In this document: positions 22,874-39,667 of the stretch, in pieces
How positions within the stretch are numbered: position 1 is the first letter of the stretch
Layout: the number at the start of each line of letters is the position of its first letter
NCBI GenBank assembly: GCA_029379385.1
Contig: CM055609.1
Location: 1,116,001-1,180,000 of the forward strand
Length of the DNA: 64,000 bases
DNA from: Quillaja saponaria
Taxonomy: Eukaryota > Streptophyta > Magnoliopsida > Fabales > Quillajaceae
Direction: 5' to 3'
Made by a program: the position numbers and the translations under genes
Notes under the pieces: model-generated
Seen by the model: the letters and a program-made list of their open reading frames with translations, nothing else
Databases searched by the model: none
Told to the model about the DNA's origin: nothing

Positions 22874-25329
22874 TATAAAGTTTTATCAATTAAAAGCGAC
22901 TTCCATGGAGAAGTTAAAACATCATTCTTTTCTAGGCAATTGAGTGTCAAAAACATTAGAAATTTACTGATACCGTTGACATGGGATAAGTTCTATTAAT
23001 TTTGTGTATCTCAGTCTGACATTATATACTTGTGTTATATTTAAGAGTTTAAGTAGAAGATATATTATTGAATTAATGTTTAGCAAAAAAAAAAAAAAAA
23101 TAGATATATCACGCGAGTCTCTTTTTGAATTGCAATTAGCTCTTTCATTTGGGTACTATTAATTGGACAAATATATGATGTTTTGGGTACTTTGTGCTAG
23201 ACAGTGGCTCCTTTGCTTCTGATTAATCATTGTGTGTTTGCGTGGGTAATGTGGGTTTGGAGGAGTGATTTAGAGTTTAGAAAGATGGAGGCCTTGCCCT
23301 TACCAGTTACTACTCAGGAAGGGTGGCGGTTCGGGTGGGTATTTAAGGTTTGTACGGTCACCATAGCTAATACATTCTCGACACTAAACCTGTATTGATA
23401 CCTTCTTGCTACCAAATCTGAAATTCATTTGCTCTTTTCAATAGGGAGAATTTAATTTCAGAAATGAGTGCGAATCAAATTTAAATATTTTATTTTGAAA
23501 TGGATATCGAGATATTTAAATTCCAACCCTGCCTCTCATTTATGTTTTTTTATTATCTTCTTCACATAAATTATAAGAATTAAATATTATTTGAAAATTT
23601 CAATTTAAATATGATTTTGAAAATAGACATTTATCTTGTTTTTATATTGTTCGAGTATTAACACATGTGTGATGAGTCAACCGTAAAGTCAGCCAAAGTG
23701 TCAAATTACCTCTTCTTAATTATGAATAATGTTCTCTCAAACCATAAAGCCATCTCCGAGTATGATCAAAAGATTGCCTAGAAGAACATAGTCTAATTAC
23801 TTGAAGGCTGCTGGTTGAAGTAAAATGAGACTGAACATGATGGACACAAGAAGGATGAGTAACCACCAATAACACTAAGTAACACCATATGTCATTAGTT
23901 GAAATATCTACACAAATGTTGTATAATGTATAGTCCATCAGCTAGGAATATAATATATATAAGAGAAAAATCATTATATTAAAACATATGCTTGTATCCG
24001 CAACTAGACACATGATAATTGACCTTGATAGATCAATATAACAGATATGCAATTTGTCATTTGTCAATGAAACAAGAAATTGCTAAAACATGATTACATC
24101 ACAACACGAACTACAGCCATGACAACTGCAATAACCGTAAGACACAATATTTCAGCACATCCTACTTTGGAGTTTCCATATTGGCCTTTAAAGTATGAAT
24201 TTCTTGCATATAAGACCAAGAAGAAAGAGAAACAAAAATAACAATTCAAACAGTGAATGTTATTTATCAAAAAAAATAAAAAATTGTCAAACAGTTCACC
24301 TGCTCAAGTTTATTTATTGTCATTTTATTTTTAAGATTCTGTTTTGCATTGTCTTTAAGCATAGCAATCATATATTCGCTGAAAATCTTGGCAATATCAC
24401 TCCTAAATATTTTTTTTTATTCCTGCATTGCATAATATTAAAAGAAAAACCAACTCGGCAATACCCTTTGAAAATCACAATTAAATAAGCAATTACTGAA
24501 ACAGTAACCAAACTATAGAATTGATATAATACAGGATATATATACACAAACGAATGGACACGAACAAGTTTTTATTTTTCCAAGATATTAGTCGAAAAAG
24601 TAAAGACTAATTTTTAGTAGAGGTCTTCGTATTGGAAAATGCAAAACTCTGACCAGCCTGATCCAATAATAAATGAGGATTTAAGTACTATCCTTTCTCT
24701 TCTAGATAAAATTAGAAGCTCAACTCTCAACACTTTTTCCAATTACCTAAAATGCAAAAATTCCTGACCAAACAATGCAAGTCTGGTCTATAAATGGATC
24801 CATGGGTTAGGGTTGGATATTTATATGGTGTTGCATCTTATTTTCAAGATTCTATTATCCTCAAGCATAGCAAATATGTCTTCATCACAGGAGAATGTAC
24901 TATTAATTACTTTGAACCAAAAAAAAAACAAACAAAATCACATCCAACAGCAACATGTCAAACATAAACTTAGGAATAAATATTACACACCTATATTCGT
25001 TAATTATCTTGTCATTGTCACTCTTATGTTTTTCTTGATTCTTCTTCATGGCCATGCAAATTTTTTCGATTTCAATGTGAAGAGTAATTGTGCATGTGGC
25101 TTATGGCTTATGGCATGAAAAAGAACTCCACAATTCTACTTCTTTCATAGTCTAAGCCTCAAAAAAGGAAATTAAACTTTTTTATCAAACTCTCAAAACT
25201 TATAATTTTGCTTGCTTGGATTACGTGTCTCTACAAAGGATCCATTTGCTCCTATTTACACTTATTCATCTCCTTAATCAACAATATCGATTTATTACAT
25301 CAAATGGCTTAGATTAGTTATCTAAAACT

Positions 25330-25690
25330 CTCCGCACAATTCTTATAAAATATCTAAATATTTATAACATCCTAAAAATATCTAGTACTCCTAGAACTAT
25401 TTACAACATTATAGAGTATTTCATAATACTCTATAAGATTCTTTATTCTTACATAGGATTTTAGAATCTTTTAAAATCTTTTAGGACGTTTCACAATCTT
25501 CTAGGACTTTTAACCATGTTTTAAAATATCTTTCAACTTTTTAAAATATTTTAAGATCTTTTAAAATCTCTTACTGTGTTCAGAAACCTAATCTTCCAAA
25601 CCCTTTTAAAGTGTTTGGAACATTCTAAAATTCTCTTAACCCTTCTTGAATATTCTAGATTTTTTTAAATTATTATGAAAACATCTTCAA
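25330..25690. repeat. Degenerate array of a TTTTAAAATCTTTTAGGA-like motif
   Basis: A run of imperfect short units built from ttttaaaatcttttagga, tttcacaatcttctaggact, ttttaaaatattttaagatc and similar, with a loose 15-25 bp period. The plus strand shows a steady pattern of cttt/tctt followed by aga/agg. It looks like a degenerate minisatellite. Confidence 0.5.
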
Positions 25691-25744
25691 CTATCTTGGA
25701 ACAATATAACGCATTCTTGACAAGTCCATATGACCTGCAGTATT

Positions 25745-26050
25745 GTTCTCTAGCTAGAGATGAATGAGGTCAAATGTCAGTAAGAAACTAATTATTGTCA
25801 CATAATCACTTGAAGTTGTTGCAAACCAATACACAAAAAGGTGTGGTGTGTTGAATTGTACTTATGAAAGATGAGGTTTTGAAACAAGTATGGGTCAGTT
25901 TAGATGATCTAAAATATAGTGTATCTTAGTTTCTTCAATGAAATTTGGTAGTTGGCGTTTGATCAAAAGGCTTTGCATTTGAGGTAATGGGAAAAATTAT
26001 TGAAGGCTGCAGTTCTAATTTCACGATGTCTCAACTCCTTTTTAATATCA
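25745..26050. repeat. Diverged copy of the FMP32-intron dispersed repeat
   Basis: Shares ordered blocks with 20990-21270: gaaagatgaggttttg, cagtttaga, ttagtttcttcaatg then aatttggta, and gtttgatca. Roughly 80% identical where it aligns. No coding capacity or termini recognised. Confidence 0.65.
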
Positions 26051-26998
26051 TTCCTTGTTGTCATATGAATGATGTTTCCTTTTTTCTAAATGTGGTAACT
26101 ACTAAATATGATGATTGCACTAAACAATCAATGGTATGGTGTCCATTACTAGTCAAATGAAATTGCGTAGTAAGTATGCTAAGCCATTACCATAGCATAC
26201 CTTCTTGCAAATTGAGATACGTACATTTAACTTTATAATTCCTTACCATCTTAATTATTAACAATGGACTCACATTACTGTGTGCAATATTATTTATCCC
26301 TTACTTTTTTTTCTTTTTCCTTTTTTGTTAAGAATTTATCCCTTTACCTTGACCATTATTCTTGCTACTTTCTTCAATGAGAATTCGCTGTAGGAACATA
26401 TAAATCCTACAGATTCAAAAAAACGATTGCTAATTTACGGTTGATTCAAGACTTGTCAACCCCCAGCTTCAGAAACATGAAGCACTTGTCGAATCACAAT
26501 AAACATAAGAAAACAAAGAAGAAAAATAATCACCCATTTGCACGCAACATATGGCACCACTACACAACTTGGTGGTCTCAAGTCAATGCCATTGCCACCC
26601 AACTTTTTAATGCTTCAATCACACTCCTGAGTCATGAGCCCTGACCCACTCTTCTCTCAAACACTCAACACACACAAAAGCTTACTACTATTTTGAATTG
26701 TTCAATGACATGTGAGTTAGTGGGAAAAAATCAGAGTCCTATGAATGCAAGCAAATAAAATACCATCACCAATTCAAAAATTGAATTCGACAAACCTAAA
26801 TTTCTTAATCTCAATTAAACTATCAAATTAATTTAAATTAACTACACTGAGAAAAAATCAATGCCTCCCCTAACAACGTTACCTACCTAGACGACTAGTC
26901 CTGCAAAACCACCCGCTAACAGAAATGTACAAAAACGAACCGGGTGGACCCGGTTGATGTCTACCTAGTACCCAGCTAGCTATTCCTGACTTAAAAGT

Positions 26999-28097
26999 TC
27001 AGCAACTTGAAACCATTTGTGTTTGGGTCAACCTGGAAACCGGTCCAGCCATCTCCTTCCTCTTCCTCATCTCTAATACTTTACGATGACTACTGGAATG
27101 AAAATCGCTGGAGAAGGTAGGACTACAAGCCGGTCTATACTCTGGAAAAAGCCGACCCGACTTGTACCGAACCCCACAAGCGTTACAAAGTGTTTTTGCA
27201 CCCAGTGGACCGGCTCTCCATTGTGGGGTCTTTTGGACTCCACAATGGCTGCACCGACGCTGAAATTGGGACCCACCACCGGTTTGAACCTCCGCCCTTT
27301 TCTTCTGCTTCTTCACCGGCGGTCTAGTAACTCCACGTAAAAATTCCATGTTCTGGAGGGTGCTGGAAAGAATGAGACAAGGCGTTGAATAAAACCCGGA
27401 AGAACATGAAGATGACTCAGAGGATGAGGACCCAAATGACCAGACACGACCGCTGGGTTTGCTACGTTTGGTTCTCGGTTTGACCGAAACCCAGGAAGGA
27501 AAACAAGGGGTTTTCTCCGAGTCCGGTCTAGGTTCTGGTTCAGACCTCTTCTTGGCAACGGGCTTTGCGTGCCCTGAACCAACTGGGTACAGAAGAGAGA
27601 GCTCCGGCAGAGAATCATCCACAAAATGAGAAACCCACTCCAAGTCTGCCAAATCATCGGACTGTAAAAAAAAAAAAAAAGGGTTAGAATTCGAATTATT
27701 AATTGTAAGCAAAAATCACAGGAGCCGGAAAAGCCAGTGGAATTAGAATTGAAAGACTTACCGGAACTGCTAATTCGCTAGCAAAAATTGACTCAGAATC
27801 GCCGGAGCCGGAAAAGGTAGTGGAATTTGAGTTACTATCATCTTCTACCCGGTCCTGTGATGACTCAGAGACACTGTTTTTTTCTTCTTCATAACCATCT
27901 TCGACTGCAACAGACCCATGCTGAAATTCACCATTAGAGAAGTCAAGAAGGTCATCCACAGAGAAATCCTCATTTGAAACTCCATTATTTGCATTCAAAC
28001 AAAAGAAATCTTCGTAAAACACTTGCTGGGTCGATTTCATAATGGCCAATTCTCTGTGCAAACTTGATTTCAGAGCTCTTGCTTCCACAGCTTCCAT
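26999..28097 (-). CDS. GATA zinc-finger transcription factor (plant class I, GATA5-like)
   Basis: Nuclear DNA-binding regulator of genes with GATA promoter motifs, typically in light and developmental responses. Two coding exons, 28097-27762 and 27661-26999, phase 0, giving 332 residues. The type IV zinc finger is [20 protein letters not shown] continuing [17 protein letters not shown]2-C-X18-C-X2-C with C249, C252, C271, C274. A basic tail follows ([13 protein letters not shown]). The N-terminal half is acidic and Ser-rich with the conserved [14 protein letters not shown] motif, and [14 protein letters not shown] is a likely nuclear localisation region. The start is the ATG at 28097. The bases just before it (GGGCATAG|AA ATG) form an acceptor for a short 5' UTR intron whose donor (CCAG|GTAAAA) is at about 28190. 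The organisation matches GATA1/5/12-group genes. Confidence 0.95.
27709..27834. repeat. Short duplication spanning exon 1 and intron 1 of the GATA gene
   Basis: The exon segment around 27804-27833 (ggagccggaaaaggtagtgg, then aatttgagtt) is repeated in the intron at 27721-27750 (ggagccggaaaagccagtgg, then aattagaatt). Both are preceded by gcaaaaat. Copies flank the splice donor at 27761. Confidence 0.75.
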
Positions 28098-28299
28098 TTC
28101 TATGCCCAAATTCAACCATTATAAACAAAGTTTTCTCAAAACGACAAAATTCCCACAAAAATTCACATACAAAAACAGTTTAATTTTTACCTGGCAAAAG
28201 AAAAGATGAAAAGGAAGATGGGGTAGAGTTCTGTTTGTTGAAGCACTGAAACGAAGGCTGGTTCGTGGGCGAAACTGGTGCTGAATTATTGGTTTATCT

Positions 28300-30347
28300 T
28301 TATCTTCCTCTGTCTTTCCCTTTCTCTCTCTGCAACTACTATTTATTTACAATTTAAATATAAATTCTTTCACAAGAGGGAGGTATATTAAGTGTGTGAC
28401 ATTTGGTCAGTGGTGGGTCTGACTATTCAAATTCTGGGTTTGGCTGGCTAGTGGGGAATTGAAAAAACCCACGTTCAAAAATCAAAACTTTATACCTTCA
28501 GATTTTTATTTAGGGGTTTGGTTTGGTCCATTCCATCATTCCAATTTCCAACCAGCTAAGAACGGCAAAATTACAGCCAAAACGACAATACCAAATTTGA
28601 CTGTTACAACTAATCAAACGGATCAGATCAAGTCTATGCCCTTTTTATTAAAGCACAATTTGGCGCTAGCAGTTTTCAAATCCATAACGAACAATCCAAG
28701 GAAACCGCCATGATTTCAATTTTTTTTCTTTTTTGTCTTTGCAAATTAGCCCTCGATTTTGAATTATTTACGAAAATGGGTCCGTCAATCGCGCCTCGTT
28801 ATCTGGTTAATCTTTTTAATTACATAGTAACATAAAACGTGAATTCCCGCTACTTGTTTTCTTATTCACGAGAATTGCGACGACAACGTGGGATTGTTTG
28901 GCGCGTGAAATTTAATGACGGTTTGATGTTGTTAATAGAATTAAATCCAAGGGTGGATATTTTTTTGGAGCGGTAGCTTTAATTGACTATGTTTGAAAGT
29001 GAGTGGCTCTGGTTTTCAGTTTTTGGAGGCATTTATTTATGTTTTGTTTTGTCATCTGGAATTCGAAGCATCTTAAGCGCGTTGCATTATGGACTCATAG
29101 CTGGCTTACAATAAATCTTTTAGAGATTTTGTGCTGGATGTTGGATCCTTCTCCATGTGCTGATGTAGTGATATCCATGTTTTTCTTCAATTCAAATAAT
29201 AGAAGTTTCTATTATTGAGCTAAAATTATGTAATTTTTAATATGATGTGAAATATTCGGATTGTCACTTTATTTATTTACAATTAAAATAATTAAATTTA
29301 TTAGTTAGTTTACCATGAATATGACATAATAATAACTACACTAATATTGATATTGATATAGGTGAATTTATATTCTCGAGATTATGAAAAAGGAAAATAT
29401 AAAATTATATTTTGAATTAAATTCATTTTGAGAAAATACAATTTTGTGTCTTATTATTATCTTAGTCTGCTATTTGTGTATTTTCTTTTCTTTGACTATT
29501 TTTTCACATAAATCTTATTCCTTGTATCCCCATTATCATATATTTTAAAAGAAACAATAATTATGTGTACTAGATTTTCTCTTCTTTTCTTTTTTACCTA
29601 GGAAAAAAATGATCTTCTTCATCACCATTTCATTCTTGACTTCTAAAATAGGACTCGCTAGCAATAATCAATTAATCATAGTAGAAATAGGGTAATTGCA
29701 ACGGCAACAAGTACTACACAAAACGCTTGCATGCATGCATGGAATTAGATTAACAAGAAATAAGGAGAGAGTGAGAAAAATAAAAAATAAAAAAAATTCT
29801 CCCTTCATATTCAAATTTCAAATCAATGTTTTAAAAACTAAATTAATGCGGACGATCATTCGAATGGCAAATTGGATCGATTTGAACTATATGTAGAATA
29901 GTTTAGTGATTTTATAGTGTAAAATTGACAAAAATTAAAATAATCAAATGACCTGAGATTGATTATAGTAGTGGGACTTTTTTTGTGTGATTATAATATT
30001 TTAGTGAGTCTAATATGCATTAAAATACACTTAAAATATTTATAAAAAAAAAAAAATTTAAAATGTATTATAAGTGACTAAAACACACTACATAACATAT
30101 AATATTTTATAGGTATGACTATATTAAAAAAAAAATTATTTTCTTAAATTCTTAATATTATTATTGTAGGCATAATTATTTTACTTAATATTGTTTATAA
30201 TAAATCAAATATATTTATGAAATTATCAATTTCATTATTATTTTGAATAGGATTAAATCTTTGACTCGAAATTTATTATTATTTTATATAATTATCGGTT
30301 TCAAAGTATTATTTTAAACTATCAGTTCAACAAATACTAAGACATTA
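28300..30347. other. Intergenic upstream of the GATA gene
   Basis: Contains the GATA promoter and AT-rich DNA. No coding exon supported; the open frames present are short with no family features. Confidence 0.5.
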
Positions 30348-31092
30348 TATTATACGTGACAACAAGACTGATACTTGGATGGTCCATGCCATTTTATATT
30401 TCATTTCATCATATATATACTATTAATATGAAATTATGTTATGCACTACTATAAGCTCTAGTCGATCGATGATATTTTTCATTTGATTTTATGGCTTAAA
30501 AGTGACAATTGCCAAGGATGAGGCTGCATGTCTAGGTGCACTTAATAAGCTTTCTATTGAGGGCCAATAAGTTGAAGTCTATGATTCATGTGGTGGAGGC
30601 ACTTGATGACATTGCCCCAACATGTGCATAAGCAGTAGACAAGAGAACGACTCATGCATGCTAACTTTGGCATCTAGGATCCAATAAGCAGACTGGTTGA
30701 TAACCTAACAAATTTTATTTTATTATACGTCACAACAAGACTGATACTTGGATGGTCCATATCATTTTATATTTCATTTCATCATATATATACTATTAAT
30801 ATGAAATTATGTTATGCACTACTATAAGCTCTAGTCGATCGATGATATTTTTCATTTGATTTTATGGCTTAAAAGTGACAATTGCCAAGGATGAGGCTGC
30901 ATGTCTAGGTGCACTTAATAAGCTTTCTATTGAGGGCCAATAAGTTGAAGTCTTTGATTCATGTGGTGGAGGCACTTGATGACATTGCCCAACATGTGCA
31001 TAAGCAGTAGACAAGAGAACGACTCATGCATGCTAACTTTGGTATCTAGGATCCAATAAGCAGACTGGTTGATAGCCTAACAAATTTTATTT
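30348..31092. repeat. 373-bp tandem duplication, about 98% identical
   Basis: Unit 1 is 30348-30720 and unit 2 is 30721-31092. Both begin tattatacgt and include gatgaggctgcatgtctagg and tcatgtggtggaggcacttg. Only about eight differences, one a single-base indel, separate the copies, so the event is recent. There is no protein-coding frame running through the unit. Confidence 0.9.
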
Positions 31093-31626
31093 TATTTGGG
31101 GTACCAAACCAACCTACCCATTACATCATAACCATTCAGATAATGATGAGGCATGCTTGACTATGCAATTCACTTCTCTTTCTTTTCTTTAGCGGTAAGT
31201 GATGTCCGTGAAAATTTACATACTACTCAATTAATCTACCATTTCGTTTTCACATGTACATTTAACCTTTTTGTGAACTAGTATTTCATTGCAGTCAACT
31301 TTTGTCCTTACAGATATGCAAGATTCTTATAAAACAAGTAACAAATGATTCTCATGGTTGGGCCTTGTTGTAGGTACTAAGTAGAATCTGCTTCTATTTC
31401 AAATTCAAGTGTTTTCTTGTTCCCCAGTATATATAACAAAAAAAGTTAACTTTTTGTTCCTGCCATATGAAATCAGAATAACAGCTATATAGCTTGAAAT
31501 AAGGTCCCAATCCTGGAATGGTGTCATTTCCATTCAGTAATTCTTTTACAAGAAAACAGAGCATGAACATATGAGTCATAATTTAGAAATCACTGAGACA
31601 GAGAAATATAGTTGATGATAATTGTG
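31093..31626. other. 3' flank of the subtilase gene
   Basis: No coding exon supported; AT-rich spacer that includes the subtilase 3' UTR. Confidence 0.45.
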
Positions 31627-36413
<4,787 letters not shown>

Positions 36414-36479
36414 GAGGGGAGACCTGAAATGAACAATCAAAATGTGACGAAAGTCTGCTTTGTAGACTTCTGGCTGTGT

Positions 36480-39400
36480 GTAATTTAAGGTGTTGACTGT
36501 GGAGAGGGGACCATCCCACTGATCAATAACTGCTCCACTACTGCCAGCATCTATCCCATGTTGGTGGACTTAGATTTAACTTTATGGCTTAATTATTAGT
36601 CTTGGTATTTGAGTGCTTCTGGGGAGTGTATCATGAGAAAAAGAAAAACTAACACACAACACGAGTGGATCTGTATTTTCAGGACACACAGGGCTTTCTC
36701 TATTTTAGGCTTTTAGCGTCTCCTCGTGGAGGAAGCATGTCCCATAGCCTTGACTCCATTATTCACAATTGGGACAATTAACCAGTGTATCTCCAACACA
36801 TGTTGACTTTTGCATAATTTAATAATCCTAAACCTAAACAATAATACTAATTATCCTTTTTAGTTTACAGCTTACACTAAATGTTTGTACCGATTTCTTT
36901 GGGGTTATCCATTACCAATAAACAAATCATGATAGATATCACAATGAATAACTCATATGAGAGAGGGAAATAATTTTTTGTTTTAGGTGAATGACTATAA
37001 ATTGAGGAGACATTTATGTTAGCTGAAAAGGAGAGCATAAGAGCACCGTAAACCGTGCTTCATCCATTAAACAACAGTACTCCCACTTAGTTGAGACCAC
37101 AAGCCCAATAAACACAATGCCTACTTCTTGGTCAAAAGTTGAAAACTTCAAATGGCTGTTTCCTTTTAGCATCAACCAAATGAAGTTGGTGTGTTGCTGA
37201 AAATTTAGAGTAGTTTATGATTACTAATAAGAAAAATTACAAACCGTTAACGAAGTGATTCTAATCATATTAAGGCTTAATTAGTAATGATGTGACTTTT
37301 TGATAGATTTGTACCCTTTAGAGGTGCTTTTAAAAAATTACAGTAGTAGAAAAATCCAAATCGATATGAATAGAATGTCTTTGGAATATTTTTTTCTCGG
37401 TCAGTAATGTATGCTAAAATAATTCAAAATTTATTTTCAATAAGTAGAAATCAAAAATTAATATTTGGTAAATTTATTATAAAGTTTCTTTAAAAAATTA
37501 AATTGACTATACTAAATATTAATAAAAAGAGAGAAAATTAATCTATTATATTAATTAATAAAACAATTAAATACGAATTTTTATTAAAAATTGAAGTTAT
37601 ATTAATCTTTTAAACATTTGAAAACAAAATTTAACTTTTAAAAGTACCCTAACTTTTGAAAGTCTTTCATAAATATAAATAAGTTGTTGAACCGAAATTG
37701 GATATTATGACCTGAAATACAAAACTTTAGAACTAGTTCGTGCAATTAAGACAAAACAATATAATAATGATTAAGTAAGATGCAGTATAATATTCCAACA
37801 TGAAGTGAGTGTAATATGCAAGATTTTGTTGTTGAACTTTTAAGTTTCCATCCTTCTTTCTTTGCCAAGCTTACGTAAAATTGGAATACTATGAATCTTA
37901 CAAGTAACTAAAAAGACATTAGCTTGCATTGTCATGTCACACGCCAAGTGTTCGACTTAACGACTCAAAGGCATCGAACCCGTTTGCTACACAACGAAAC
38001 CCAAGTCCACGGCTGAGATAGACTCACAGTTGGGATGCAAGGGATGCAACGTGTACCCCACCAAGGAAGGGGAAGGGTGATTGACGAAGGACGAAGGACA
38101 AAGCAAAGCAATTATACATGTATTAATAAAACTTGTATTGCAAAACTAGCTAAGAGACTTGAATAATAATTAAGGTGGTCTAAAAAAGAAAATTCCATGA
38201 AAAAATTTATGGATCTTAAAAAAAATTACATAATGTTCTTATTATCTAAGATACAGGAACAGATAACTAGAAATGAGATGTTATGTGGAGATAATTATTT
38301 TTCACAAGGATTAAGTGAATTTTATATGTTACTCAATATATTATATGTATATAGACATTTTCTTCAAATAATGATATTATATAAACATCTTATTTAATGC
38401 TTCTCATGTTCCAAAGTAATTTAATATTTAATTAATCAAAGAAACTTGTCTTCACGTTCATTTTTTTTAATAGCTTAGTATTTGCTCTTAACAAAGGTCA
38501 TGAGAAAAGAATGAGCTTATAACCTCATACCATATTTAATTTATTTTGTGCAGCTTAGTAAAAATTTACTAGTAATTGATTTATACAATAAGGAAAAAAA
38601 TAAAATTATTTTAGTCATTTTCTCGTGGGAATTTTTTTAGAACTTTGTAATTTTATTCCCTATAAATTTATTATAAGAAAAAGTTAATGAAACAAACTAT
38701 TATAAATAAACAAGTGTCTGCATGAAGTAACACAATGTTTGCCACGTGTTATGAATTGGTAAAAATAATAATAATAATAATAATTTTCTTTCTCACTTTT
38801 TGTTAACTTTTCTTAAAAACTATGAAATAGTATTTGTAATGATTTTGACATGACGAAATTAATAAAAATAATATTTTTAGAATGAAATAGACACCATGTC
38901 ATATTTTTAGAATGGAGTTTGACATAAAAAATAATTACTTAAATAATTATTTTTATTATTTTTTGTCAACTTAGTATAAATATATGGCTAGAGAGTGAAT
39001 CTAATTTTTTTATTTTTTTTTCAGTGGGGTCAACTGATATATATATAGTATATATATTTTTTATTAGTCATTGTTATTTCTTAATCTAGACAAAATAACT
39101 CTCTATTAGAATTCATGAGAATAATTGTAACTTTTTAAATATAAACAATAAGTATATAGAAAATTTAAATAAATATGATATAGTATTTTAAGAAATAAAT
39201 ATTGATTTGTTTTTTAGTATGAGTAATAAAAGTACAACAATTATTATTTGATTGGAGATATGTATTTATTTTATAAAATAAAATAAATCAACTAAAAATC
39301 ATTCAAGATAAAAAATAAATAAATAAAAATTATACTATTTATGTATTATGCCGAGGGTAAGGTAATTGAAATTTCTTTGTAAGTTATACGATAAAATTGA

Positions 39401-39560
39401 CCCCAAAAATTACTTTTAAGATAAAATTGATAAAATGGACATACTATTGGACAATAGATGGCACTTTGCCCATATTTTTATTTATTTTTTAAAAGAATTA
39501 AACAGGAGTTTACAGGAAGCTACCAACGCCCAAATGAATTTACGGAGTACTATCACCTGA
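36480..39560. other. 3-kb divergent intergenic region
   Basis: Between the subtilase (-) and SH3P (+) genes, so it holds both promoters. Very AT-rich from 37200 to 39480, with simple repeats such as (ata)n near 38766-38785 and tatata runs near 39040. No coding exon seen. Confidence 0.5.
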
Positions 39561-39667
39561 GCTAGTCCCCCGGACATTTTTCCAAAAGCCTCAGTCTCTC
39601 TCTGTTACAAACTCCATTGCTGATCGTGGCCTCAGACCCAAGCGGACTGGTTGGACCAAATTTGTGA

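Larger units (their letters stand above)
22874..26998. other. 4.1-kb gene-poor region
   Basis: Between FMP32-like (+) and GATA (-) genes, which converge here. AT-rich, with no exon that I can support. It contains an A16 run near 23085, a diverged copy of the FMP32-intron repeat (25745-26050) and an AT-rich motif array (25330-25690). Small open frames lack conserved features. Confidence 0.55.

Noticed and set aside
24195..25118. Two plus-strand frames of about 100 codons in the gene-poor region
   Set aside because: AT-driven composition rich in Lys, Asn, Ile and Phe; no conserved motif, no splice structure and no support as coding.
28000..28125. ATG just upstream of the GATA start that opens an overlapping frame
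   Set aside because: It lies within the inferred 5' UTR intron (donor about 28190, acceptor just before the main ATG) and would be spliced out.
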